Source of the DNA: JAGPUQ01 sp050179115
GTDB taxonomy: Bacteria; Pseudomonadota; Gammaproteobacteria; Pseudomonadales; Porticoccaceae
Length of the DNA: 64,000 bases
NCBI GenBank assembly: GCA_050179115.1
Contig: JBFXFL010000002.1
Span: 90,346-154,345 of the forward strand
Direction: 5' to 3'
Each line of letters starts with the position of its first letter. Positions within the stretch are counted from its first letter, which is position 1. The translations under genes were made by a program, and so were the position numbers. The notes beneath the pieces were generated by a model. That model searched no databases. It saw only the letters and a list, made by a program, of their open reading frames with translations, and had not been told where the DNA came from. This document shows positions 30,298-38,006 of the stretch, one piece after another.

Positions 30298-30879
30298 TCA
30301 ATCCAGATACTCGAATACCTTCACCACCCGCTGTACGCCACCGATGCGACTGGCGATCGTCGCGATGCGGTTGGCATCGCGACGACTCACGCGGCCCATC
30401 AGGTACACCACGCTGTCTTCGACCACGACATCCACGCCGCGGGTGTTCAGGCCTTTCTCGGCGACCAGACGAGAAGTGACCTTGGTGGTGAGCCAGCTGT
30501 CGTTGGTGCGCGCGAGCACTGCCGTATTGTTGCGCACTTGCAGTTCATTGAAGACCTCGCGGGCGCCCTGGTACTTGCGCGCGGTATCGCCGGCGAGGGT
30601 TTTCATTTCTTCGGTCGGCACCTCGCCGGTCAGTAGCACCATGCGGTTGTGGCTGTTCACATTGACGTGAGCGGATTCCAGTTGCGGGTGCGCTTTCTTG
30701 ATATTGACGGCGATCAGCGTCTCCATTTTAGCGTCGTCGACGGAGGTGCCGATCGACGGTTCCGCCTTGCTCTCCTGGAAAGGCCGGTCGGTCACCGCAT
30801 TGAGGGCGGACGCACACCCGCCCACGGCGAGCGAACAGGACAGGGCTAACAGCAGCGCGCATTTACCGCGATGTTTCAT
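30298..30879 (-). CDS. dolP: Outer-membrane BON-domain lipoprotein (DolP/YraP-like)
   Basis: DolP is a dual-BON-domain lipoprotein that supports outer-membrane integrity and is recruited to division sites in E. coli. The 193-residue protein has a signal with lipobox VGGC (Cys22), a first BON domain (about 48-112) and a second (about 121-190, ending VQRVVKVFEYLD). Its ATG overlaps the diaA stop by 4 bp, in the conserved lpoA-yraN-diaA-dolP order. Confidence 0.92.
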   Translation of the reverse strand: MKHRGKCALLLALSCSLAVGGCASALNAVTDRPFQESKAEPSIGTSVDDAKMETLIAVNIKKAHPQLESAHVNVNSHNRMVLLTGEVPTEEMKTLAGDTARKYQGAREVFNELQVRNNTAVLARTNDSWLTTKVTSRLVAEKGLNTRGVDVVVEDSVVYLMGRVSRRDANRIATIASRIGGVQRVVKVFEYLD

Positions 30880-31448
30880 GTTGCGGAACCTCCAAACAGG
30901 TGGTGTTCGATGAGCTCACAGAGACAGAAAATCGTCGATAGATGGATTTCCTGGGCATGAGCTTGGTTGTCGGTAGCGGGAGAAAGTTCGATGTCGGTGC
31001 CGTCCAGCTCAGCTGTCATGCGGTCGTCGCCCGGGCCGCTGAACAGGATACAGGGGATCTTCCGGCTGTGTGCGGCGCGCAGGGCGCCGGCGAGGCTGGC
31101 CGGACCGGAGCCGGGACTGACCAGCGCCAGGCAGTCTTCCGGCCCACCGAGCGCCCGTACCTGAAGCCCGACAAGATCGCCATCCGGTACGCCGGGATCG
31201 ACATGGTCGTCGAGCAGAATGGCGGGCAGCGCCGGTCGCGCAAACTGGAATCCGCGCGCCACGCCGTGGTGCAGGCTGCCCGCCAGATGGCGGCCGACGC
31301 CGACACCGCAGACCAGCAGTTTGCCGTTGCGCAGAAAGGTAGTGGCGATGCGCTCCGCCGCCCGTGCGATATGCGGTGCAAGCCGCTCGCCGACCGCCAT
31401 TTTGGCCTGGATGCCGCGGTGGATGCTGGCAATGACTTTTTCTTCCAT
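30876..31448 (-). CDS. diaA: DiaA-like SIS-domain protein with altered sugar-phosphate site
   Basis: DiaA is a phosphoheptose-isomerase-like protein that binds DnaA and helps time replication initiation in E. coli. The 190-residue length, the N-terminal helix with AAERIATTFLRNGKLLVCG, and the end EIHLSTIFCLCELIEHHLF all fit DiaA, as does its place between yraN and dolP. It is divergent: the usual phosphate loop GNGxSA reads GVGVGR, and the second Ser/Thr-rich loop reads VSPGSGPA. Isomerase activity is therefore unlikely; a scaffold role is inferred. Confidence 0.85.
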   Translation of the reverse strand: MEEKVIASIHRGIQAKMAVGERLAPHIARAAERIATTFLRNGKLLVCGVGVGRHLAGSLHHGVARGFQFARPALPAILLDDHVDPGVPDGDLVGLQVRALGGPEDCLALVSPGSGPASLAGALRAAHSRKIPCILFSGPGDDRMTAELDGTDIELSPATDNQAHAQEIHLSTIFCLCELIEHHLFGGSAT

Positions 31449-31458
31449 GGTTCAGCGG

Positions 31459-31842
31459 CTAGGAGTCGTCGGCGCGAAACGCGTCGCGGAGCCATTCCAC
31501 GGCATAGCCATCGGCGGCCGGAGATGTCGGGGGCGTCAGCAGCATGGCATCGAAACGACAGAGCGGCTCGGCGGATGAGCCGTTGGCGAGGAAATGGCGC
31601 GCGGCAGCTATGATGCGCTGACGCTTGCGCCGGTCGATGCTTTCCTCCGCTCCGCCAAAGGCGCTGCCCGAGCGCATGCGCACCTCGACGAAGGCCAGGA
31701 TCCCGCCATCGTCGGCGATGATATCAATCTCGCCGCGCGCCGTCCGGTAATTGCGGGCAACGATGCGCAGGCCGTGACGCCGCAGGAAAGTTTCCGCCGC
31801 GCGTTCGGCGTCAGCCCCGCGGCCGTGCTGTTGAGGCTTCAC
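31459..31842 (-). CDS. yraN: YraN-family (UPF0102) endonuclease-fold protein
   Basis: This 127-residue protein of the UPF0102 group has a restriction-endonuclease-like fold; cellular role is not settled. The motif GEIDIIADDGGILAFVEVRMR carries the acidic and basic residues of the nuclease-like core; here the usual EVK reads EVR. It starts with GTG at 31842, overlapping the lpoA stop by 4 bp, and is followed by diaA 10 bp on. Confidence 0.92.
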   Translation of the reverse strand: MKPQQHGRGADAERAAETFLRRHGLRIVARNYRTARGEIDIIADDGGILAFVEVRMRSGSAFGGAEESIDRRKRQRIIAAARHFLANGSSAEPLCRFDAMLLTPPTSPAADGYAVEWLRDAFRADDS

Positions 31843-33578
31843 TGCGCTGCGCTTTCCAGATACGCCCGACCATTGTGGAAGCGCGCCCAGGGTTGGATGC
31901 GGCGGATGTGTCGTCCCCCGTCCAGGACCAGCGTGCCGGTGTGGCCGGCGATGCGGATGTCGGCATTCGGCTGCGCTGCGGCCAGAAACGGGTGGATGAG
32001 ATAGGCATCCGCGCCGAGGGCGAAGAACGGGCGGTAGGCCGCGGGCAGACTGGTCTCGGGGGCGGGCGTGGTCGGATCGGCGAGCGCCCAGGTCATGGTG
32101 CTGAAGTGGATGTCGCCGAGATCTTCGTCGCGGGCCACGTCGGCCACTCCCGCATAAATGGCCGATGTCGCGTACACCGGCAGATCCCCGGCGTACAGGA
32201 AATCGAGGGTCGGCTTGATCTGGCGTCCCTGGGTGGGATAGGCAACCAGAAATATCATGTCGATATCCGTGCGGCGGCGCGGCGGTTCGGTATCCGGGCC
32301 CGAGGGCGCGGCTGCGGCGCCTGCCGTGACGGCGAGCAGCGGCCGCAGCACGGGCACGAAATCCTTGAGAGCCATGTCGTAGATCGTTCCGGCCCGCACC
32401 TCGCCACCCAGCCGGGCGAACGTGTCTCTAAAGGCATCCAGTGCCCGCCGCCCCCAGGGGGTGTCGGGGACCAGCGCCAGTGCCGCCCGCCGGCCGTCCT
32501 GCCAGGCGCGGTGTGCCGCGGCTTCGGCTTCATCGGCAACGGACAGTGCGAGCGTATGGAAATTGGTGGCGGTCGACTCGGGCCCACCCTCCAGATCGTT
32601 GAGACCCAGTACGGGTACCGGCAGTGACGGTTCGGCTGCCAGGCGGGACAGGGCCTGCTGATCGAGTGGTCCGATCACCAGCTGCGCGCCCTCGGCGACG
32701 GCACGGTGATAGAGATCGAGCACGTCGCCTTTGGCGGCGTCATACAGTTTGATGTCGGGGGTAGTGGCGCCTCCCGCCTGCGCGGCGAAGGCGGCGGCCA
32801 TGAATCCGTCGCGAATGGCGTCGGCGGCGGCGCCGTAATTTCCGGAGCCAGGCAGCAGCAGCGCGACCTGTTTCAGCGCCGGGACCGCCATGGACGCGTT
32901 GATCGCATCGACCGCGTTTCCCGACGTAGGTGCCGGCGGATTGGCCGCGCCGCCGTCGGTCTGTTCACGGCTGGCGAGCGCGAGCTGATACCAGCCGTGC
33001 AGGCGGGCATTGGCGGGTTCCGCCGCGAGTTTGGTCAGGGTGCTGGTCGGTGTGCGTTCGAGCACCTGCCAGATCGCCCGTTCTATTTCACGGCGCTCCT
33101 CCGGGTCGGTCAGCGCGCCGGTAAGCTCGGTGTAAGCGGCGACGCTGCTGCCTGTATCCCCCAGCAGCCCGAACAATTCGCCCTTGAGCCCGAGCCAGCG
33201 ACGGTGGGCTTCCGGGCTCAACTGCTGTTGGCGCGCTACCAGCTCCGGATTGGACAGAAGGTCGCGGGCCAGCAGCAGGTCGCCCTCCTGTAGAGCGGCG
33301 TCGGCGCGATCCAGGTAATAACCGAGGCGGCGGTCGTCGGCCAGTGCGGAGGGGTCGATCTGACTGTAGAGTTGCAGGGCGCCGGCGGCATCGCCGGCGG
33401 CAAGCGCGGCGGCGGCAGAGGCAAGCAGCTTCGCGTTTTGCTGTTGCAGCGCGACCGAAACCGGTGCGCTTATCGGGCTGAGTGCGGGTGTTGCGGTGCC
33501 GTGGTCAGTCGAACTGCAACTGACAATGAGCAGGACGGTGGTGATCGCGGTGGCGATGGTGCCGAGCACGCGTTTAAT
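31839..33578 (-). CDS. lpoA: Penicillin-binding protein activator LpoA
   Basis: LpoA is an outer-membrane lipoprotein that stimulates the peptidoglycan synthase PBP1A. The N-terminal half is Ala-rich and TPR-like; the C-terminal half is a periplasmic-binding-protein fold from about VALLLPGSGNYG. The lipobox is LIVSC. The start is unresolved: an ATT at 33578 gives a good signal peptide (MKRVLGTIATAITTVLLIVSC, with the first residue from ATT), while GTG at 33569 loses its positive charges; no clear SD supports either. It is divergent from rsmI with start codons only about 30 bp apart. Identity is firm, the 5' end is not. Confidence 0.88.
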   Translation of the reverse strand: MKRVLGTIATAITTVLLIVSCSSTDHGTATPALSPISAPVSVALQQQNAKLLASAAAALAAGDAAGALQLYSQIDPSALADDRRLGYYLDRADAALQEGDLLLARDLLSNPELVARQQQLSPEAHRRWLGLKGELFGLLGDTGSSVAAYTELTGALTDPEERREIERAIWQVLERTPTSTLTKLAAEPANARLHGWYQLALASREQTDGGAANPPAPTSGNAVDAINASMAVPALKQVALLLPGSGNYGAAADAIRDGFMAAAFAAQAGGATTPDIKLYDAAKGDVLDLYHRAVAEGAQLVIGPLDQQALSRLAAEPSLPVPVLGLNDLEGGPESTATNFHTLALSVADEAEAAAHRAWQDGRRAALALVPDTPWGRRALDAFRDTFARLGGEVRAGTIYDMALKDFVPVLRPLLAVTAGAAAAPSGPDTEPPRRRTDIDMIFLVAYPTQGRQIKPTLDFLYAGDLPVYATSAIYAGVADVARDEDLGDIHFSTMTWALADPTTPAPETSLPAAYRPFFALGADAYLIHPFLAAAQPNADIRIAGHTGTLVLDGGRHIRRIQPWARFHNGRAYLESAAQ

Positions 33579-33605
33579 GGACGAGAAAAGAATGGACGAG
33601 GAAAG
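33576..33605. repeat. 15-bp tandem duplication across the lpoA/rsmI divergent starts
   Basis: AATGGACGAGAAAAG (33576-33590) is followed at once by AATGGACGAGGAAAG (33591-33605), differing at one base. It supplies in-frame ATGs for rsmI at 33577 and 33592 besides 33607 and 33610, and covers the candidate ATT start of lpoA on the other strand. The second copy carries the better SD (GAGGAAAG). Confidence 0.93.
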
Positions 33606-33606
33606 A

Positions 33607-34443
33607 ATGATGACCGGCACCCTGTACGTTGTCGCGACGCCTATCGGCAACCTGGCGGACATGGTACCGCGCGCCCTCGACATACTCAAAACCGTGGCAC
33701 TGGTTGCGGCCGAGGACACCCGCCACAGCGGTCGCCTGCTGCGTCATTTCGGCATCGATACGCGCCTGGTCTCCTATCACGATCGCGGTGAAGTGGATCA
33801 GGGCGAGACCGTGCTGGCGGCGCTCGCCGAAGGGCGTGATGTAGCGCTCATCTCCGATGCGGGGACTCCGCTGATCTCCGATCCCGGCTACCGGCTGGTG
33901 CGCGCGGCGCGCGCGGCGGGCTTTGCCGTGTCGCCGGTGCCCGGTGCCTGCGCGGCGGTAGCGGCGCTCAGCGTTGCGGGTCTGCCCAGCGACCGCTTCG
34001 TATTTGAAGGTTTCCTGCCGGCGCGCGCCGGTGAGCGCCAGCGCCGTCTGGAGGTGCTGGCGCACGAGCCGCGCACCCTGATTTTTTACGAGGCGCCGCA
34101 CCGCATTCTGGAGACGCTCACGGACATCGCGACGGTGTTTGGCGCCGAGCGCGAGCTGGTGCTCGGGCGCGAAATCAGCAAGGCCTTCGAAACCTTTCTC
34201 ACGGGTTCCGCGGCGGAGCTCGGCGCCCGGGTCGCGGCGGACGTCAACCAGCGCCGCGGCGAACTGGTACTGATGGCCGCCGGCGCCCCGGAGCGGGCGC
34301 CCGAGGGTGACGATCTCGACCGGGTGCTGACCGTGCTGCTGGAAGAGCTGCCGCTCAAGCAGGCGGTCGGGCTTGCCGCCCGGATCACCGGCGCGGCGAA
34401 GAATCAGCTCTACGAGCGCGCGCTCGCGTTACGCGCGTGCTGA
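33607..34443 (+). CDS. rsmI: 16S rRNA (cytidine-1402-2'-O)-methyltransferase
   Basis: RsmI methylates the ribose of C1402 in the decoding centre of 16S rRNA. The 278-residue protein has LYVVATPIGNLADM at the N-terminus, EDTRHSGRLLRHFGI, the glycine-rich SAM site LISDAGTPLISDPGYRLV and GFLPAR. ATG 33607 is preceded by GAGGAAAG, the best SD among four in-frame ATGs created by a tandem duplication. Its partner RsmH is in this window at 36811; both modify C1402. Confidence 0.95.
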   Translation: MMTGTLYVVATPIGNLADMVPRALDILKTVALVAAEDTRHSGRLLRHFGIDTRLVSYHDRGEVDQGETVLAALAEGRDVALISDAGTPLISDPGYRLVRAARAAGFAVSPVPGACAAVAALSVAGLPSDRFVFEGFLPARAGERQRRLEVLAHEPRTLIFYEAPHRILETLTDIATVFGAERELVLGREISKAFETFLTGSAAELGARVAADVNQRRGELVLMAAGAPERAPEGDDLDRVLTVLLEELPLKQAVGLAARITGAAKNQLYERALALRAC

Positions 34444-34510
34444 GGAGCGCCGCGACGACCGGACGCGCTCCTGCCGGGGAAAGTCTGCGCGCAGGAGACC
34501 GGGGATCAGG

Positions 34511-34540
34511 AGACAAGGGCGCCGGACAGCGCCCTTGTCT
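34511..34540. terminator. Perfect 12-bp stem-loop between convergent rsmI and phosphotriesterase genes
   Basis: AGACAAGGGCGC (34511-34522) and GCGCCCTTGTCT (34529-34540) pair perfectly around a 6-nt loop. It lies 67 bp past rsmI and 45 bp past the facing gene's stop. No T-run follows on either strand, so it may act as a bidirectional mRNA 3' end or pause site. Confidence 0.55.
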
Positions 34541-34585
34541 GGTAAAGGGGTCTGGCAGGAGGGGTCTGGTAGGCAGGACTTGCGT

Positions 34586-35533
34586 TCAGTACCCGCCGAT
34601 TTTCGAAAATACCCTTTTCGGATTCTCCACCATCATGGTGTTGATGTCCTGGTCGCTCACCCCGGCTGCCTGCAACGCCGGCAGCACGTCGCGGGGCACA
34701 TGCTCGTAACACCAGTTGGGCGCGAATTTCTCGATGTAGCTGCCATCGAAGAAGTCCTGGAAGCTGCACGAGTCGTGGGAGATCACCATCTGTCCCGCGA
34801 AGCCCTTGGCGCACAGTTTCGCCACCGTGCGCACCCGGTCGTCGGTGGGCAGCATGGCCTCCAGGCCGAAGCGGTCCATGCCGATGAAGCTGCCGCGATC
34901 GAGAATGCTCTGCAGGTAGTCGAGATCGGTGGAGTCGCCGCAGTGGCCGATCACCACCCGCGTGAGGTCGACCCCGAACTCGGCGAACGCGGTTTGCTGG
35001 TCGCGCGCGGAGGTATTGGAGACCGTGGTGTGGGTGGAAATGGGTACGCCGGTCTCGCGGTGGGCGATCGCAGCCGCCTGCAACAGCTTTTTGTTGAAGG
35101 CGTCGACGCCCGGGTTGTCGGTGGCGCACTTGATGACGCCGGCCTTGATGCCGGTATCGAGGATGCCGTCGCGGATATCGCGGACCATGTAGCCGGCGAG
35201 CGCCTTGGCGTCCCAGCCGTGCATCTGGGGTTCCTCGGTCCAGTAGAAGCCCGTGGGGGCGATGACGTGGACGCCGGTGGCTTCGGCCACCCGGCGAATG
35301 GTGTGGATGTCCCGCCCCAGGTTCACCGGCGTCAGATCCACGATGGATCTTACCCCGCGGTCGGCGGCGCGCTTCAGCGCCGCGATGGCCTTGGGTATCT
35401 GCTGTTCGGCGTCGTAGTAATTGGTGTAGTTCTGGCGCATGGACCAGTTGGCGACCACGATGTGCTCGTGCATCAGGCACATGCCCAGATCGTTGACATC
35501 GATCGGCCCGAGCGCGGTTTCTACGTGTGGCAT
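34586..35533 (-). CDS. Phosphotriesterase-family metal hydrolase
   Basis: This is a binuclear-metal amidohydrolase-superfamily protein of 315 residues in the phosphotriesterase/lactonase family. All expected metal ligands are visible: HxH in MHEHI, the bridging Lys in AGVIKCATD, His in ISTHTTVSN, His in IGHCGDSTD and Asp in ISHDSCSF. A strong SD (GGGGGAA) precedes the ATG at 35533. The family includes lactonases and esterases, and the true substrate is unknown. It sits between rsmI and rnpB, which are close neighbours in relatives. Confidence 0.88.
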   Translation of the reverse strand: MPHVETALGPIDVNDLGMCLMHEHIVVANWSMRQNYTNYYDAEQQIPKAIAALKRAADRGVRSIVDLTPVNLGRDIHTIRRVAEATGVHVIAPTGFYWTEEPQMHGWDAKALAGYMVRDIRDGILDTGIKAGVIKCATDNPGVDAFNKKLLQAAAIAHRETGVPISTHTTVSNTSARDQQTAFAEFGVDLTRVVIGHCGDSTDLDYLQSILDRGSFIGMDRFGLEAMLPTDDRVRTVAKLCAKGFAGQMVISHDSCSFQDFFDGSYIEKFAPNWCYEHVPRDVLPALQAAGVSDQDINTMMVENPKRVFSKIGGY

Positions 35534-35672
35534 GACAGTTCCCCCGAATGAGTTGTGGTTGTCCCGTGCGCCGGATGGCGCGTGCGGCGATATTGGTGGC
35601 GCGATGGTAGAAGAAGTGCCGGGTCGGCGAAAGGCTGCCACCTGCATTCGCCACCTGGGCTAGAATGGGCGT

Positions 35673-36031
35673 GAAGTCGGCTGGACAGTCGCTGTCTCGC
35701 GCAAGCGAGGTGGAGGAAAGTCCGGGCTCCATAGGGCAGAGTGCCAGGTAACGCCTGGGGGGCGTGAGTCCACGGAAAGTGCCACAGAAAATATACCGCC
35801 AAGCCACCGGGATCCTTCCGGCGGACGGTAAGGGTGAAATGGTGCGGTAAGAGCGCACCGCGCGCCTGGCAACAGGCGTGGCAGGGTAAACCCCACTCGG
35901 AGCAAGGCCAAATAGGAACCCCATGACGCGGCCCGTGTCGGGTTCGGGTAGGCCGCTTGAGGCGCGCGGCGACGTGCGTCCCAGATGAATGATTGTCCAC
36001 GACAGAACCCGGCTTACAGGCCGACTTCACC
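35673..36031 (+). ncRNA. rnpB: RNase P RNA, bacterial class A
   Basis: This is the catalytic RNA that matures tRNA 5' ends. The 5' end GAAGTCGG pairs with the 3' CCGACTTC (P1). Conserved core stretches are present: GAGGAAAGTCCGGGCTCC, then AGGGCAG, GGTAACGCCTGGG, GGTAAGAGCGCACCG, GGCAGGGTAAACCCC, AGGCCAAATAGG, and ATGAATGATTGTCCACGACA followed by GAACCCGGCTTA. The ends are set by comparison with E. coli M1 RNA and may be off by a few bases. A TAGAAT -10 (35661-35666) lies just upstream; no clear -35 is seen. Confidence 0.97.
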
Positions 36032-36045
36032 ACTTCAGTCGCCGT

Positions 36046-36069
36046 ACCGCCCGGGTCGTTCCGGGCGGT
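36046..36069 (+). terminator. Stem-loop after rnpB
   Basis: ACCGCCCGG / CCGGGCGGT (36046-36054 and 36061-36069) form a perfect 9-bp stem with a 6-nt loop, 15 bp after the mature RNase P RNA end. No T-run follows. It may define the 3' end of the precursor. Confidence 0.55.
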
Positions 36070-36253
36070 GCGTGGGGCCGTCGCCACGCGCGGCGACTCC
36101 CGGCATCGCACACTTCACTAATCGCTTTAAGTTTGCGCCCCACCATTCTGATATATATCGAGTGATTTCCTTGATCGTTTCCGCGCGGCGGGCTTCGACA
36201 CCAGATCGTCGCTTTTCCCCGCATTTTTAAGGTGTTTTGTGGTGATCGTCTGC
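36070..36253. other. Intergenic stretch between rnpB and the mraZ promoter
   Basis: No gene is seen. A small hairpin GTCGCC / GGCGAC lies near its start, followed by an AT-rich section around 36151-36159 (ATATATATC) that might hold a second, weaker promoter, and several short A/T runs before the main promoter at 36254. Confidence 0.5.
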
Positions 36254-36281
36254 TTGACTTTGGGTTAGGCGGGCATATAGT
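36254..36281 (+). promoter_or_regulatory. Sigma70-type promoter of the division and cell-wall cluster
   Basis: TTGACT (36254-36259) and TATAGT (36276-36281) are separated by 16 bp. Transcription would start near 36288, directly at the MraZ repeat block. This is the one clear strong promoter seen upstream of the long mraZ-to-mutT run. Confidence 0.75.
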
Positions 36282-36290
36282 GGCTCGAAT

Positions 36291-36315
36291 TGGGAGATTG
36301 TGGGAAATAGTGGGT
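36291..36315 (+). promoter_or_regulatory. MraZ operator: three TGGGN repeats at 10-bp spacing
   Basis: TGGGA (36291), TGGGA (36301) and TGGGT (36311) each begin exactly 10 bp apart, the arrangement known to be bound by MraZ for autorepression of the mra promoter in E. coli and other bacteria. They lie just downstream of the -10. Weaker TGGGT, GGGC and TGGC copies at 36261, 36271 and 36281 keep the same phase inside the promoter. Confidence 0.88.
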
Positions 36316-36344
36316 TTCCCGGAGAATAGCCCGGCGGAGGCACC

Positions 36345-36800
36345 GTGTTTCGCGGCAATAACGAAATCAATATGGACGCGAAAGGACGCATGGCGATCCC
36401 TGCCCGTTACCGCGACGCGCTCACGGCCGGCTGTGACGGCCAGCTCGTGGCCACCATCGATATCGAAGACCGCTGCCTGTTTCTGTATCCGCTGCCCGCC
36501 TGGCAGGAAATAGAAGCCCAGATCGCCAAGCTGCCGACATTCAATCCCGACACCCGTCGCTTGCAGCGGTTGTTGATCGGCCATGCGCGTGAACTGGAGA
36601 TGGACAGCAGTGGTCGGGTGTTGATTCCCCCGGAGCTGCGCACCTATGCAGGGCTGGATAAAGAGGTTGTGTTGGTGGGCCAGGGTCATCGCTTTGAATT
36701 GTGGAGTACCGACAGCTGGGCGGCGGGGCGCGAGCAGTGGCTTGTCGAGGCCGCCGGTGGACGGGCGATCCCGGCGGAAATGCAAAGCCTGTCGCTGTAG
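36345..36800 (+). CDS. mraZ: Transcriptional regulator MraZ
   Basis: MraZ is a ring-forming DNA-binding protein that represses its own cluster. The 151-residue protein has the two SpoVT/AbrB-like repeats, visible as DAKGRMAIPARYR near residue 11 and DSSGRVLIPPELR near residue 87. The start is GTG 36345 after a good SD (GGCGGAGG). Its operator lies 30-55 bp upstream, so autoregulation of the whole cluster is expected. rsmH follows 10 bp after the stop. Confidence 0.97.
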   Translation: MFRGNNEINMDAKGRMAIPARYRDALTAGCDGQLVATIDIEDRCLFLYPLPAWQEIEAQIAKLPTFNPDTRRLQRLLIGHARELEMDSSGRVLIPPELRTYAGLDKEVVLVGQGHRFELWSTDSWAAGREQWLVEAAGGRAIPAEMQSLSL

Positions 36801-36810
36801 GAGCGGGCAC

Positions 36811-37749
36811 TTGGACGAGGGCCCCGCGGGCGATCACCAAACAGTATTGCTGGAAGAGGCGGTGACGGCCTTGGTCACGGATTCGAATGGTTTTTACGTC
36901 GACGGCACCTTCGGGCGCGGCGGCCACACGCGCGCGCTCCTCGACCGCCTCGGGCCCGAGGGTCGGGTGCTGGCGCTGGACCTCGATCCCCAAGCCTGCC
37001 GCGTGGGCGCGGCACTGGCCGCACGGGACAGTCGCCTGGAGATGGTGCAAATGTCGTTTCGCGACCTGTTGCCGTACCTCGCCACGCGTCCGGTTCCGGT
37101 CTCGGTTGCGGGCCTGCTCCTCGATCTCGGCGTGTCGTCACCGCAGCTGGACGACCCGGCGCGCGGCTTCAGTTTTCTCCGCGACGGCGATCTCGACATG
37201 CGCATGAATCCCGACCAGGGACAGAGCGCGGCCGCCTGGCTGGCGGCGGCGAGCGAGACCGAAATCACCCGGGTGCTGCAGGAATACGGAGAGGAGCGTT
37301 ACGCGCGCCGCATCGCCCGCGCCATCGTTCAGGCGCGGGCGCAGAAGCCGCTGTTGCGCACCGTACAGCTCGCGCAGGTCATCGCGGAAGCGCATCCGGC
37401 ATGGCAGCCCGGTCGCCATCCGGCGACCCGGTCGTTTCAGGCGATCCGCATCCATATCAATGGCGAACTTGCCGCATTGCGCGCGGCGCTGGATCAGGTG
37501 CTCGAGGTGCTGGCGGTCGGCGGGCGTTTGGTGGTGATCAGCTTTCATTCCCTTGAAGACCGCATGGTGAAACGTTTCATTCGTGACGAACAGCACCCGC
37601 GCGTGCCCCGTGGCCTGCCCATCGAGGAGGCCCGTCTGGCGCGCCGCCTGCGCGCGCTGGGGCGCGCGATCAGCCCTTCGGCCGCCGAGGTCGCGGCCAA
37701 TCCGCGCGCGCGCAGTGCCGTGATGCGGGTAGCGGAGAAGCTGGCGTGA
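36811..37749 (+). CDS. rsmH: 16S rRNA (cytosine-1402-N4)-methyltransferase
   Basis: RsmH methylates N4 of C1402 in 16S rRNA, the base whose ribose is methylated by RsmI. The 312-residue protein has QTVLLEEAV, the SAM-binding GTFGRGGHTRALL, LLLDLGVSSPQLD and VISFHSLEDRMVKRF. TTG 36811 after TAGGAG gives the normal short N-terminus; the frame is open upstream inside mraZ. The stop overlaps ftsL. Confidence 0.96.
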   Translation: MDEGPAGDHQTVLLEEAVTALVTDSNGFYVDGTFGRGGHTRALLDRLGPEGRVLALDLDPQACRVGAALAARDSRLEMVQMSFRDLLPYLATRPVPVSVAGLLLDLGVSSPQLDDPARGFSFLRDGDLDMRMNPDQGQSAAAWLAAASETEITRVLQEYGEERYARRIARAIVQARAQKPLLRTVQLAQVIAEAHPAWQPGRHPATRSFQAIRIHINGELAALRAALDQVLEVLAVGGRLVVISFHSLEDRMVKRFIRDEQHPRVPRGLPIEEARLARRLRALGRAISPSAAEVAANPRARSAVMRVAEKLA

Positions 37750-38006
37750 CGCGCGTGGTGATCGCGCTGTGGATGCTGGTCATGGTCACCGCGCTGGCGG
37801 CGGTGTCGGTAAGCCAGGATTGTCGGCGGATTTATATGCAATTGGCCCAGCATCAGCGCACCGAGCACCAGTTGCAGGTGGATTGGGGGCGCTATCTTCT
37901 GGAGCGCGGCACGCTGGCGTCGCCGGGCCGGATCGAAAAGCTGGGGATCGAGAAGTATCGCCTGCATGCGCCTGCCGTGCAGGACATCGTCATGGTGCCG
38001 CCATGA
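37746..38006 (+). CDS. ftsL: Cell division protein FtsL
   Basis: FtsL is a small bitopic membrane protein that, with FtsB and FtsQ, activates FtsWI at the septum. The protein has 86 residues, a single N-terminal membrane helix (about 5-22, VIALWMLVMVTALAAVSV) and a periplasmic coiled-coil (about 25-55). It starts with GTG 37746 overlapping rsmH and ends overlapping ftsI. Sequence conservation in FtsL is low, so position and topology support the call. Confidence 0.9.
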   Translation: MTRVVIALWMLVMVTALAAVSVSQDCRRIYMQLAQHQRTEHQLQVDWGRYLLERGTLASPGRIEKLGIEKYRLHAPAVQDIVMVPP

